A stretch of 59,511 nucleotides of DNA from Erythrobacter sp. UBA1916 (GCA_002337385.1 DDFY01000003.1:172311-231821); one strand, 5' to 3'. Counted from the stretch's first letter, positions 1-8,055 are shown. Translations and numbers: made by a program. The notes: generated from the sequence alone by a model not told the origin.

Positions 1-941
1 TGCTTCATCTCGCCGCGCTTGGGGGGCGAAACCTTGCGGTCGGTGCTGGCCACGGGGCCTTCGGGCATCTGCTCGATGCACTGCTTGATGATGCGCGCCG
101 ACTGATAGACCTCCTGCATACGGACCATGAAGCGGTCGTAGCAGTCCGAATTGGTGCCGACGGGAATGTCGAACTCCATCCGGTCATAGACATCATAGGG
201 CTGGCTCTTGCGGATATCCCACGCAATGCCAGCAGCGCGGATCATCGGGCCGGAGAAGCCCCATTTGATCGCGTCTTCCTGGTTCACCACGGCGATATCG
301 ACGTTGCGCTGCTTGAAGATGCGGTTGTCGGTCACGAGGCTCATCGCATCGCCGAACAGTTCGGGCAGACGGGTGTCACACCAGTCGGCAATGTCGGTCA
401 GCAGCTTCAGCGGCACGTCCTGATGCACGCCGCCGGGACGGAACCAGGCCGAGTGCATACGCGCGCCCGAAGCCCGCTCGAAGAAGTTGAGGCAGTCCTC
501 GCGCAGCTCGAACATCCACAGGTTCGGCGTCATCGCGCCGACGTCCATCACGTGGCTGCCCATATTGAGCAGGTGGTTGCAGATGCGGGTCAGCTCGGCA
601 AACAGCACGCGCAGATACTGGCCGCGCTCGGGCACTTCCAGATTGAGCAGCTTTTCGATCGCCAGCACATAGGAGTGCTCCATCCCGAGCGGCGAACAAT
701 AGTCGAGCCGGTCGAAATAGGGCAGCGCCTGGAGGTAGGTCTTGTACTCGATCAGCTTTTCGGTGCCGCGGTGCAGCAGGCCGACGTGCGGGTCGATCCG
801 CTCGATGATCTCACCGTCAAGCTCCATCACCATGCGCAGCACGCCGTGTGCGGCAGGGTGCTGCGGGCCGAAGTTGATCGTGTAGTTGGTGATTTCCTCG
901 TCACCGGTGGTGGGCGAGGTTTCCTGGACGAGGCCGCTCAC
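1..941 (-). CDS. nuoD: NADH-quinone oxidoreductase subunit D (partial, C-terminus off the left edge)
   Basis: NuoD (the 49-kDa subunit of complex I) lies in the peripheral arm at the membrane and, with NuoB, forms the quinone pocket. The frame is open from a GTG at 939-941 to the window edge, giving 313 codons of a family usually near 400 residues, so roughly the last quarter is outside. The N-terminus carries the family hallmarks NFGPQHPAAHGVLR and HVGLLHRGTEKL. The GTG start overlaps the nuoC stop as GTGA, which implies translational coupling within the leftward nuoABCD operon. There is no in-frame ATG near this point, and the hallmark begins about 20 residues after the GTG, so the start is well supported. 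Confidence 0.93.
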   Translation of the reverse strand, partial: MSGLVQETSPTTGDEEITNYTINFGPQHPAAHGVLRMVMELDGEIIERIDPHVGLLHRGTEKLIEYKTYLQALPYFDRLDYCSPLGMEHSYVLAIEKLLNLEVPERGQYLRVLFAELTRICNHLLNMGSHVMDVGAMTPNLWMFELREDCLNFFERASGARMHSAWFRPGGVHQDVPLKLLTDIADWCDTRLPELFGDAMSLVTDNRIFKQRNVDIAVVNQEDAIKWGFSGPMIRAAGIAWDIRKSQPYDVYDRMEFDIPVGTNSDCYDRFMVRMQEVYQSARIIKQCIEQMPEGPVASTDRKVSPPKRGEMK

Positions 942-1696
942 TTGCCCTCCTCCTTCTTGTCATCAGACTTTTCGGCAGCCTTGGCATCGGCCTTGACACC
1001 GGCGCCGGTGTCCTTGGCGTCGTCCGTCTTCTTGGGCTTGTCGACCGGCGGCGACGCGGGAGCATCGCTGGCTTTTTCGTCGCCGGGGAGGATATATTCC
1101 GCCCCTTCCCACGGGCTCATGAAGTCGAAGCTGCGGAAGTCCTGCGCCAGATCGACCGGCTCATAGACCACGCGCCCTTCCTCCTCGGAATAGCGCAGCT
1201 CCTGATAGCCGGAGAGCGGGAAGTCCTTGCGGAAGGGATGCCCCTCGAAACCATAGTCGGTGAGGATGCGGCGCAGGTCGGTGTTGCCCTCGAACAGCAC
1301 GCCGTACATGTCGAACACCTCGCGCTCGAGCCAGCCAGCGACCGGCCACAAGGTGGTGACAGTCGGCACCGGGGTATCCTCGGCGGCCTGCACCTTCACC
1401 ATGATGCGGTGGTTCTTCGTCAGGCTCAGCAGCATGTAGACGACTTCGAATCGCTCGGCGCGGCCCGGATAGTCGGCCCCGGCGATTTCCATCAGCTGCT
1501 GGTATTCGTGCTCATCACGCAAGGTGCGCAGGGCATGCTCGATCTCGCCGCGCGCGACGGTGATGACGATCTCGCCGAACTCTTCCTTGCTGGCGACGAC
1601 CTTGTCACCAAGCGCGGCGGTCAGCGCATCAAGCACACCTTCGTTGGAGGCGATGCGGGGGGCGGAGTGGAGGACAGCAGCCATCTTAACGCTCAA
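938..1696 (-). CDS. nuoC: NADH-quinone oxidoreductase subunit C
   Basis: NuoC (the 30-kDa subunit) belongs to the connecting module of complex I between the hydrogenase-like core and the membrane. The 252-aa product has the family signature around residues 130-180: FDMYGVLFEGNTDLRR followed by YGFEGHPFRKDFPLSGY. It overlaps nuoD by 4 bp, and its start lies about 10 bp inside the nuoB stop side, as in a tight operon. Unusually, the last 50 or so residues are a low-complexity tail rich in K, A, D and E. Most NuoC proteins of about 200 residues lack it, and it is probably disordered. The identity is secure; the role of the tail is unknown. Confidence 0.95.
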   Translation of the reverse strand: MSVKMAAVLHSAPRIASNEGVLDALTAALGDKVVASKEEFGEIVITVARGEIEHALRTLRDEHEYQQLMEIAGADYPGRAERFEVVYMLLSLTKNHRIMVKVQAAEDTPVPTVTTLWPVAGWLEREVFDMYGVLFEGNTDLRRILTDYGFEGHPFRKDFPLSGYQELRYSEEEGRVVYEPVDLAQDFRSFDFMSPWEGAEYILPGDEKASDAPASPPVDKPKKTDDAKDTGAGVKADAKAAEKSDDKKEEGK

Positions 1697-2237
1697 CCGT
1701 ACCGGCGCGGCGGATCTTCCGCTGCAGTTGCATCACGCCGTAAAGCAGGGCTTCGGCTGTCGGCGGGCAGCCGGGGATATAAATGTCGACCGGCACGATC
1801 CGATCGCACCCGCGCACCACCGAATAGCTATAGTGATAGTAGCCGCCGCCATTGGCGCAGCTGCCCATCGAAATCACATATTTCGGGTTCGACATCTGGT
1901 CGTACACACGGCGCAGCGCGGGGGCCATCTTGTTGCACAGCGTGCCCGCCACGATCATCACGTCCGACTGGCGCGGTGACGCGCGCGGAGCAACGCCGAA
2001 CCGCTCCATGTCATAGCGCGGCATGTTGACGTGGATCATCTCCACCGCGCAGCAGGCAAGCCCGAAGGTCATCCACCACAGCGAGCCGGTGCGCGCCCAG
2101 TGGAACAGGTCCTCAGTCGAGGTGACGAGGAAGCCTTTGTCGTTCACTTCGTTCTGAAGCGCGTTGAAATAGTCCTGATCAGGCTGACGGATTTCGCCGC
2201 CCTGCGCCGCCGGAGCCAGAGTTTCGTTCACTCCCAT
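1686..2237 (-). CDS. nuoB: NADH-quinone oxidoreductase subunit B
   Basis: NuoB (PSST) carries iron-sulfur cluster N2, the last electron carrier before quinone. The 183-aa product has all four expected cluster ligands: adjacent Cys62 and Cys63 in GLACCAVEM, Cys127 in SMGSCANGGG and Cys157 in YIPGCPPTAE. I chose the ATG at 2235-2237 because the protein then begins just before the conserved core. The longer frame upstream only reads through nuoA in another phase. The gene overlaps the end of nuoA by 10 bp, and nuoC begins at its 3' end. Length and motifs are standard for the family. Confidence 0.96.
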   Translation of the reverse strand: MGVNETLAPAAQGGEIRQPDQDYFNALQNEVNDKGFLVTSTEDLFHWARTGSLWWMTFGLACCAVEMIHVNMPRYDMERFGVAPRASPRQSDVMIVAGTLCNKMAPALRRVYDQMSNPKYVISMGSCANGGGYYHYSYSVVRGCDRIVPVDIYIPGCPPTAEALLYGVMQLQRKIRRAGTVER

Positions 2238-2611
2238 TCGAGAGCTCCTTTCTTCCAGGCATAGGCCAGGCCAATGGCGAGTTCGCCGAGGAACACCATC
2301 ATGGTGATCCAGCCGGGCCAGCCGGTGAGATCGAGGCTGACCGCCCACGGAAACAGGAAGGCCGCCTCCAGATCGAAGATGATGAACAGAATCGCGACCA
2401 GATAAAAGCGCACGTCGAACTGGCTGCGCGGATCCTCGAAGGCGGGGAAGCCGCATTCGTATTCGCTGAGCTTGGCTGCGGTCGGCTTGTGCGCCCCGGT
2501 CAGCCGGGCGACGCCCATGGGCAGGAACACGAAGGCGGCAGACAGAACCACTGCGATTCCCAGAAATATAAGGATCGGCAGATATTCAGTCAGATCAATG
2601 GGTGTAGCCAT
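2228..2611 (-). CDS. nuoA: NADH-quinone oxidoreductase subunit A
   Basis: NuoA is a small membrane subunit of complex I with three transmembrane helices. The 127-aa product starts MATPIDLTEYLPIL and contains the conserved loop YECGFPAFEDPRSQFDVRFY before two hydrophobic helices ending in WKKGALEW. The ATG at 2609-2611 gives the normal family length. Frames extending further upstream add a cysteine-rich segment with no homology sense and run through the promoter. As first gene of the leftward nuo operon it sits 32 nt downstream of the predicted transcription start. Confidence 0.95.
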   Translation of the reverse strand: MATPIDLTEYLPILIFLGIAVVLSAAFVFLPMGVARLTGAHKPTAAKLSEYECGFPAFEDPRSQFDVRFYLVAILFIIFDLEAAFLFPWAVSLDLTGWPGWITMMVFLGELAIGLAYAWKKGALEWE

Positions 2612-2649
2612 AGGGTACGGACTCAGTTGTTCGGCGCGACAATGTGCGG

Positions 2650-2678
2650 CGTCTAGGCAATGGTCGGGCCAAGCGCAA
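2650..2678 (-). promoter_or_regulatory. Putative housekeeping promoter of the nuo operon
   Basis: Read on the minus strand, TTGCGC (-35) and TAGACG (-10) are separated by exactly 17 nt, with the start expected near 2643, about 32 nt before the nuoA ATG. The pattern resembles the promoters found here for tRNA-Asp (TTGACA, TAGAGG) and tRNA-Pro (TTGCGT, TATAGG). Prediction by eye only. Confidence 0.5.
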
Positions 2679-2827
2679 GGCACCCCAAGCGCTGAATACG
2701 GGCCTTTCTGTGCGTTTCTTGCCGCAAGGCAGCATGATGCGAATCGTTCGCAAGGCTTCTCTGGCCGACAGGCCATTGCGAGCATGGCGCTTGGCCCCCA
2801 TGTGCCTTCTCGTTAGAAGACCTGGCA

Positions 2828-2849
2828 ATACGAGTTAGCATACGAGTTA
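2828..2849. repeat. Tandem direct repeat ATACGAGTTA upstream of the thiolase gene
   Basis: The 10-mer ATACGAGTTA occurs at 2828-2837 and again at 2840-2849, a 12-bp period, ending 35 nt before the thiolase ATG. The spacing and location suit a regulator-binding site or a short duplication in the promoter; no specific regulator is recognised. Confidence 0.5.
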
Positions 2850-2884
2850 CCATTCGCATTTCACCTCAACGGAGCGACCGACCA

Positions 2885-4081
2885 ATGGCCACTTTCAATT
2901 CCGCCGATCCTATTGTCATCCTGTCCTATGCCCGCACCCCGATGGGCGCGATGCAGGGTGCCCTCGCCGATGTTGCCGCCACTGATCTGGGCGCCACTGC
3001 GGTGAAGGCGGCGATGGAACGGGCCGGAGTTGCGGGCGAGGATGTGGACCGCGTCTATATGGGCTGCGTACTTCCCGCCGGGCTCGGCCAAGCTCCGGCG
3101 CGTCAGGCTGCGTTGAAGGCCGGCCTGCCGCTTTCGGCTCAGGCGACCACCGTTAATAAGGTCTGCGGCAGCGGCATGCAGACCGTCATCATGGGTTCCG
3201 AAGCGCTGGCCTCGGGCGGCGCGGACGTGATCGTGGCGGGCGGCATGGAGAGCATGACCAACGCGCCCTACCTGCTCAAGAAGCATCGCGGCGGCGCGCG
3301 CCTCGGCCATGACACCGCCTATGATCACATGTTCCTCGACGGTCTGGAAGATGCTTATAAGGCGGGCACCGCCATGGGCGCCTATGCGCAGGACATGGCC
3401 AACGAATATTCGCTGACCCGCGAGGACATGGACACCTACGCGATCACCTCGCTTGAACGTGCCAATGCGGCCATCGCAAGCGGCGCCTTCGCCGACGAGA
3501 TCGCCCCGGTCACCTACACCACCCGCAAGGGCGAGGTGACGGTCGACACCGACGAAGGCCCCGGCAACGGTCGCCCCGACAAGATCCCGCAGCTGCGCCC
3601 GGCCTTTGCCAAGGACGGCACGATCACCGCTGCGACCTCGTCGTCGATTTCGGACGGCGCGGCGGCAATGGTGCTGACCCGCAAGAGCGTGGCCGAGGAC
3701 AAGGGCCTGAGCCCCGTCGCCACGGTCGTCGCCACGGCGGCCCATGCACAAGACCCGGCCGCCTTCACCACCGCACCTGTCGGCGCGATCAACAAGGCGC
3801 TCGAAAAGGCGGGCTGGAGCGTCGACGACGTTAACCTGTGGGAAGTGAACGAGGCCTTCGCCTGCGTCGCCATGTTCGCGATGAAGGACATCGGCATCGC
3901 GCACGACAAGATCAACGTCAACGGCGGCGGCACTGCTCTGGGCCACCCCATCGGTGCCAGCGGCGCGCGCATCATCGTCACGCTCATCAATGCCCTCAAG
4001 CAGCAGGGCAAGAAGCGCGGCGTGGCCGCCCTGTGCATTGGCGGCGGCGAGGGCACGGCCATTGCGGTGGAACTCGCCTGA
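2885..4081 (+). CDS. Acetyl-CoA C-acetyltransferase (thiolase)
   Basis: This cytosolic thiolase interconverts two acetyl-CoA and acetoacetyl-CoA, for polyhydroxyalkanoate synthesis, ketone body use or the end of beta-oxidation. The 398-aa product has the full catalytic set: nucleophile Cys94 in NKVCGSGMQT, NEAFA, His354 in GGGTALGHPIGASGAR and Cys384 in CIGGGEGTA. Length is typical of PhaA/AtoB biosynthetic thiolases. It diverges from nuoA across a 273-bp spacer that carries the ATACGAGTTA repeat. No other PHA or beta-oxidation gene is adjacent, so the pathway is not fixed by context. Confidence 0.93.
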   Translation: MATFNSADPIVILSYARTPMGAMQGALADVAATDLGATAVKAAMERAGVAGEDVDRVYMGCVLPAGLGQAPARQAALKAGLPLSAQATTVNKVCGSGMQTVIMGSEALASGGADVIVAGGMESMTNAPYLLKKHRGGARLGHDTAYDHMFLDGLEDAYKAGTAMGAYAQDMANEYSLTREDMDTYAITSLERANAAIASGAFADEIAPVTYTTRKGEVTVDTDEGPGNGRPDKIPQLRPAFAKDGTITAATSSSISDGAAAMVLTRKSVAEDKGLSPVATVVATAAHAQDPAAFTTAPVGAINKALEKAGWSVDDVNLWEVNEAFACVAMFAMKDIGIAHDKINVNGGGTALGHPIGASGARIIVTLINALKQQGKKRGVAALCIGGGEGTAIAVELA

Positions 4082-4094
4082 CGCTTCGTCGGTT
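4069..4094 (+). promoter_or_regulatory. Possible EcfG-type promoter for the 4147 lipoprotein
   Basis: GGAAC at 4069-4073 is followed after 17 nt by GGTT at 4091-4094, close to the alphaproteobacterial general-stress pattern GGAAC-N17-CGTT. It overlaps the last codons of the thiolase gene, about 50 nt before the lipoprotein start. The first base of the -10 differs from consensus, and the match could be chance. Confidence 0.3.
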
Positions 4095-4146
4095 GACCAG
4101 TCGGACATAATCAACGAATGTCCCGCTCAACAGAGGGAGCATGGAT

Positions 4147-4584
4147 ATGAAGAATACCGTTTTTGCCGCCGCCGCGGTGCTGGCACTGGCAGCCTGTAGT
4201 CAGGGCGAGGCGCCTGCCGATGCACCGGATGCTGCTGCCAGCGAAAGCAGCGACGTCCTCACGGGCGAAGCGCCTGGGTTCGAGGCGGTTGCACCCGGCA
4301 ACTACACGGTGGAGCATGCCAACGGTGACATCGACACGATCACCATCCACCCCGGCATGACCTTCTCGCGCATTGCCGCCGATGGCACGCCGACCGGCGG
4401 CACCATCTTCATGCAGGATGGCGAGACCTGCTTCGTGGTGGAAGGCGTCGAAGGCCACACCTGCTTCACCGATGGACCGGTGCAGGAAGACGGCTCGATG
4501 CAGACTACCTCGGAGACAGGCAGTGTCTCGACCGTGCGCCCGGCTCCGCCAGAGGACGCGGTGACGGCAGATCCGGAAACCTGA
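4147..4584 (+). CDS. Small secreted lipoprotein of unknown function
   Basis: The product has a lipoprotein signal peptide (MKNTVFAAAAVLALAAC) with the acylated Cys at residue 17, then an acidic Ala/Asp/Glu-rich linker. A folded part of about 100 residues contains a Cys pair (TCFVVEG and HTCFTDG). I chose the ATG at 4147 rather than the one at 4141 because the AGGGAG motif is about 8 nt from the former and too close to the latter. No family was recognised. A possible stress promoter lies just upstream and a strong hairpin follows the stop. Confidence 0.75.
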   Translation: MKNTVFAAAAVLALAACSQGEAPADAPDAAASESSDVLTGEAPGFEAVAPGNYTVEHANGDIDTITIHPGMTFSRIAADGTPTGGTIFMQDGETCFVVEGVEGHTCFTDGPVQEDGSMQTTSETGSVSTVRPAPPEDAVTADPET

Positions 4585-4594
4585 TAGGTTGATC

Positions 4595-4625
4595 TTACCC
4601 CCTCTCGCCGCGCGGGAGGGGGTAA
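4595..4625. terminator. Perfect 10-bp hairpin between convergent genes (possible bidirectional terminator)
   Basis: TTACCCCCTC at 4595-4604 pairs perfectly with GAGGGGGTAA at 4616-4625 around an 11-nt loop. It lies between the lipoprotein stop (4584) and the stop of the convergent SH3 gene (4630). It lacks a long U tract. Its CCCCCTC/GAGGGGG arms resemble the two palindromes in the gap-pgk spacer, so it may be a copy of the same intergenic repeat. Confidence 0.5.
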
Positions 4626-4629
4626 TTGC

Positions 4630-5118
4630 TCAGGGTGCTCCGTCACCCCAGAGCCGCTCGGCCTCGACAAAACCGCTGTGGCCGCGCACCGAAAACTCGC
4701 ACCAGCCGCCCGCGCATTCACCCAGCTCGCCGATCACGCCAGGCTCGACATGCCAGCGCAGATGCGCAGACGGCCCGCCCTCGGCCCTGATCGCGGCGGT
4801 GTCTTCGCCGATCACGATAGCAAAACGGGTGCGGCTGAGCATACGCGCCGCCATCCATCCCCGCGTCCCATCGGGATCTTCGACATAACGCCAGCCTTCG
4901 TTGGTGCGCAGCACCTTCACCGGCACCCCTCGCCGCTGATAGACCCATTCGATCGGATAATTGGTGCTCGGCCCGCGGCGCATGTGCACCTTGTCGACCG
5001 AGATACTGGCCCAATAGGGCGTCTCTGCAGTTTGCGCCGAGACCGCAGCAGCCGACAGCCCCGCTGCAAGCGCGCAACCGATGGCTGCAAAAACCGGAAT
5101 AGTCTGCCTTGAAAACAT
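4630..5118 (-). CDS. Secreted SH3-domain protein
   Basis: The 162-aa product begins with a signal peptide (MFSRQTIPVFAAIGCALAAG, cleavage likely after VSAQ) followed by two bacterial SH3-like repeats. The first, around VDKVHMRRGPSTNYPIEWVY, has the typical 'lR.GPs..y..i..v..G' pattern; the second is degenerate (RAEGGPSAHLRWHVEPGVIG). Such periplasmic SH3 proteins usually bind peptidoglycan or partner proteins. The start is uncertain. The ATG at 5116-5118 directly precedes the signal peptide, whereas in-frame alternatives at 5145 and 5232 would add unrelated residues. It diverges from amtB across about 150 bp. Confidence 0.8.
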   Translation of the reverse strand: MFSRQTIPVFAAIGCALAAGLSAAAVSAQTAETPYWASISVDKVHMRRGPSTNYPIEWVYQRRGVPVKVLRTNEGWRYVEDPDGTRGWMAARMLSRTRFAIVIGEDTAAIRAEGGPSAHLRWHVEPGVIGELGECAGGWCEFSVRGHSGFVEAERLWGDGAP

Positions 5119-5266
5119 TTCCGGGTGATAGTCCTGTGAGCACATCGGGTGCAACAGCTCACGCAATCTTGCCCGCAACGCCTTTTCTGCTCTAACAGGC
5201 TCGAGAACGGGAGAGAACCGCCGACAGAGCAACGTGCCGGGGCGGATTGCAGGGGAATTTCATCAC

Positions 5267-6562
5267 ATGGTTCGCAAGATTGTCACCGGTCTGTGGCTCG
5301 CCGCCGCTTCCGACGCCGCCTTGGCACAGGATCTCGTTCCTGCCGCTGGTGATAGCGGGGATACCGCCTGGATCCTCGCCTCGTCTGCGCTGGTGCTGCT
5401 GATGTGCCTGCCCGGCCTCGGCCTGTTCTACGGCGGACTGGTGCGGGCGAAGAACTTCCTCTCGGTGCTGATTCAGGTCGCTGCCGTGGCGGGCCTCGCC
5501 TCGGTGCTGTGGGTGATCGTGGGCTACACGCTGGCCTTCGGCGAAACCACTGGCGGCGTGCTCGGCAATGGCCGGGCGTGGATGCTGATCGACCTTGGCG
5601 CTCTGCGCTCCGGGCTAACGATTCCGGAAAGCGCCTTCGTGCTGTTCCAGCTTACCTTCGCCGCGATTACTCCGGCGCTGATGGTCGGTGCATGGGTCGA
5701 CCGTGCGCGGTTTGGCTGGGTGATGGTCTTTACCGGGGTGTGGGGCCTGCTGGTCTATGCTCCCGTGGCTCACTGGGTATGGGGTGGCGGCTGGCTTGCC
5801 GAGCTTGGCGCGCTGGACTTTGCGGGCGGCATCGTCGTTCATACCACGGCGGGCGTCTCTGCCCTGATCGTGGCACTGCTGCTTGGACGGCGGCAGGGCT
5901 TTCCCACCGCCTCGCTGCTGCCGCACGCTCCCGGCATGACCATGCTTGGCGCCATGTTGCTGTGGGTCGGCTGGTTCGGCTTCAACGGGGGCTCGGCCCT
6001 CGCCGCCACTGACGATGCGGCGAGCGCCATCATCAACACCCACACAGCCGCCGCCGTGGCCGCCTTGCTGTGGGTGCTGATCGAGAAGATCAAGTTCGGC
6101 AAGCCGACCACGGTAGGGTTCGCCACCGGCGCCATCGCAGGCCTCGCGACAATCACGCCCGCGGCAGGGTTCATCTCGCCGGGCGCGGCGATCCTGTTCG
6201 GCGCGCTGGCCTCGGTGGTGTGCTTCTGGGCCATCACCTTGGTCAAGAACCGCCTGCGGATTGACGATTCGCTCGACGTTTTCGCGGTCCACGGCGTGGG
6301 CGGAATGCTCGGCTCTCTGTTGCTGGCCGTATTCCTTTCCGCCGACCTCGGCGGCACTGGCTATGCCGAGGGCATGACGATGGGCTCGATGGTGGTGGTG
6401 CAGGTGATCGCCGTTGGCGTGGTCGCGCTGTTCTCCGCGATTGTCACCGCCTTGATCGCGCTGGCCGTCTCGCTGTTCATTCCGATGCGTGTGAGCGCCG
6501 AGGAAGAAGTGGAAGGCCTCGACCAGACGAGCCACGGCGAACGTGGCTGGATGTTCGATTGA
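5267..6562 (+). CDS. amtB: Ammonium transporter
   Basis: Amt proteins are trimeric inner-membrane channels that take up ammonium or ammonia. The 431-aa product has a cleavable signal sequence ending near ALAQ, then about eleven hydrophobic helices. The twin pore histidines are in FAGGIVVHTTAG and DVFAVHGVGGMLG, and the family motif GWFGFNGGSAL is present. The ATG at 5267 follows AGGGGAA at a suitable distance; an in-frame GTG at 5234 would disrupt the signal peptide. Amt genes usually sit beside glnK (PII), but none is present here. No sigma-54 promoter was recognised upstream, so nitrogen control is not evident from sequence. Confidence 0.94.
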   Translation: MVRKIVTGLWLAAASDAALAQDLVPAAGDSGDTAWILASSALVLLMCLPGLGLFYGGLVRAKNFLSVLIQVAAVAGLASVLWVIVGYTLAFGETTGGVLGNGRAWMLIDLGALRSGLTIPESAFVLFQLTFAAITPALMVGAWVDRARFGWVMVFTGVWGLLVYAPVAHWVWGGGWLAELGALDFAGGIVVHTTAGVSALIVALLLGRRQGFPTASLLPHAPGMTMLGAMLLWVGWFGFNGGSALAATDDAASAIINTHTAAAVAALLWVLIEKIKFGKPTTVGFATGAIAGLATITPAAGFISPGAAILFGALASVVCFWAITLVKNRLRIDDSLDVFAVHGVGGMLGSLLLAVFLSADLGGTGYAEGMTMGSMVVVQVIAVGVVALFSAIVTALIALAVSLFIPMRVSAEEEVEGLDQTSHGERGWMFD

Positions 6563-6609
6563 TTCACCGTCAAGCCTATGTTCAGCGGCTTTCAGATAGA
6601 GGCCCCGCC

Positions 6610-6963
6610 ATGCACAGATTACTGACCACGCTGGCGTTGGCCTCGGCCGCGATCGCCGCGCCAACTCTGGCGCAAAACGAGATCGGCACGATCGAGCGCG
6701 GAACCTATATCTGCGAGCTGCCCGGCGATGTCCGCGGCACTGCCGGTATTCCGCAGCCGCAAGCGAACTTCACGATCGAGAGCGCATCGCGCTACACTAG
6801 TCCGCAGGGCAACGGCACCTACCTGCGCCGTGGCAACGAGGTGCGCATGACCAGCGGCCCGCGCAATGGCGATGCCTATCGGGTCATAAGCCGCAGCTTC
6901 CTGCGCCTGCTCGATGCCGATGGCACTCCAGGCAAGCTGCGCTGCATCCGCCAGGGACGCTGA
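6610..6963 (+). CDS. Secreted protein of unknown function
   Basis: A 117-aa product with a clear Sec signal peptide (MHRLLTTLALASAAIAAPTLAQ) and a mature part of about 95 residues containing two cysteines (YICELPGD near the start and KLRCIRQGR at the end) that could form a disulfide. The ATG at 6610 follows an AGAGG motif; a frame starting at 6559 adds residues ahead of the signal peptide and is rejected. It lies 47 bp after amtB in the same direction and may be co-transcribed. No domain was recognised; a compact beta-rich periplasmic protein is a guess from composition only. Confidence 0.75.
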   Translation: MHRLLTTLALASAAIAAPTLAQNEIGTIERGTYICELPGDVRGTAGIPQPQANFTIESASRYTSPQGNGTYLRRGNEVRMTSGPRNGDAYRVISRSFLRLLDADGTPGKLRCIRQGR

Positions 6964-7006
6964 GCTACCACGTCGGCTTCCCGTCAGTAGGCGGGGCGCG
7001 CTGCCG

Positions 7007-7630
7007 CTATCCCAGCAGCTTGGCGAAGGCCTTCACCGCCTCCACCTCATCACCGTTCCAGACTGCGCCCGACACGGCGAGGAAGTCCGCTCCCGCCTCG
7101 ATCAGGGCCGGCGCATTCTCCGGCGTGATCCCGCCGATGGCGACACAGGGGATCTCGAACAGGTTCGACCACCAGCGGACCAAGTCGAGGTCGGGCTTGT
7201 GGTCGCTTTGCTTGGTGGTGCTGGGGAAGAAGGCCCCGAAGGCGACATAGTCGGCCCCCGCATCGCCCGCTTCCATCGCCAGATGGCGGCTAGCTTGACA
7301 GGTGACACCGATCTGCACCTCGCGGCCCAGCTCCTCGCGCGCTTCGCGTGGGTCGCCGTCGTCCTGCCCCAGATGCACGCCGTCAGCCTTGATCCGCTTG
7401 GCCAGCGCCACCGAATCGTTGACCACGAAGGCCACGTCGCGCGCGCGGCAGATTTCCTGCAGGGGCGCAGCAAGGCGCGCCGCCTCGTGCTGGTCAACAT
7501 CCTTCACCCGGAATTGGAAGGCCGCCACCGGGCCAGCGTCGAGCGCGCGTTCAAGCCGGGCGGGAAAGTCGCCTCCCACCTCAAGCGGAGAGATCAGGTA
7601 GAGCGAGCAAGCATTCGTGATAGCGTTCAT
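7007..7630 (-). CDS. thiE: Thiamine phosphate synthase
   Basis: ThiE couples HMP pyrophosphate and thiazole phosphate to make thiamine phosphate in the cytosol. The 207-aa product shows the TIM-barrel landmarks of the family: FQFRVKD for the pyrophosphate-binding strand, FVVNDSVALAKRIKADGVHLGQDD, then GADYVAFGAFFPSTTK and PCVAIGGITPENAPALIEAGADFLAVSGAVW. It stands alone, divergent from the lipoprotein gene at 7666, with no other thi gene nearby and no TPP riboswitch visible upstream. Length and motifs are standard. Confidence 0.93.
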   Translation of the reverse strand: MNAITNACSLYLISPLEVGGDFPARLERALDAGPVAAFQFRVKDVDQHEAARLAAPLQEICRARDVAFVVNDSVALAKRIKADGVHLGQDDGDPREAREELGREVQIGVTCQASRHLAMEAGDAGADYVAFGAFFPSTTKQSDHKPDLDLVRWWSNLFEIPCVAIGGITPENAPALIEAGADFLAVSGAVWNGDEVEAVKAFAKLLG

Positions 7631-7665
7631 CTTTCAGCCATTAGCAATCAGGCAGCCACACGCAA

Positions 7666-8055
7666 ATGACCTTGAAGCCACTTCTGCCGCTCGTCGCCCT
7701 TGCCGCTCTGCCCGGTTGCGCAGTGATCCCCCAGCCCAGCACGCCTGTCTTGCCCGAAGGCAGTGCCGTGGCGCTGAACCAGAGCGTTGCGGGCGGCGGG
7801 CTGGTGGCGACACCGCTCGAGGTCGTCAAAGACGACCGCTGCCCGGCGAATGTCCAGTGCATCCGCGCGGGCGAGGTGATCGTGAAGACCCGCATCAGCG
7901 ATGGGCAGCAAGCCGCGACCAAAGACCTCACGCTGGGCGAAGCGGCGGAGGTCCTTGGCTACCCGGTGCGGCTGGCGACTGTCACGCCGGCGAAGATGAC
8001 CAACGCCACCATCGCCGCGCGCGACTATCGTTTCACTTACGAACTGGTGAACTGA
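7666..8055 (+). CDS. Lipoprotein with conserved RCPxNVQC motif
   Basis: The 129-aa product has a lipobox (LPGC, Cys18) after a short signal peptide. Its central motif, DDRCPANVQCIRAGEVIVK, occurs in a widespread but uncharacterised group of bacterial secreted proteins; the two cysteines five residues apart could be a disulfide. The rest is predicted mostly beta (TKDLTLGEAAEVLGYPVRLATVTP). The stop at 8053-8055 directly abuts the stop of the convergent aldolase gene, leaving no room for a separate terminator. Function is unknown; an envelope location is expected. Confidence 0.8.
   Translation: MTLKPLLPLVALAALPGCAVIPQPSTPVLPEGSAVALNQSVAGGGLVATPLEVVKDDRCPANVQCIRAGEVIVKTRISDGQQAATKDLTLGEAAEVLGYPVRLATVTPAKMTNATIAARDYRFTYELVN

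Noticed and set aside
5136..5162. NtrC-type site upstream of amtB (nested GTGAGC/GCTCAC and GCAC-N5-GTGC)
   Set aside because: The inner spacing is 5 rather than the 7 nt of NtrC sites, and no sigma-54 promoter (GG-N10-GC) was found near it.
7600..7665. TPP riboswitch before thiE
   Set aside because: The spacer to the divergent gene is only 35 bp, too short for a THI element.
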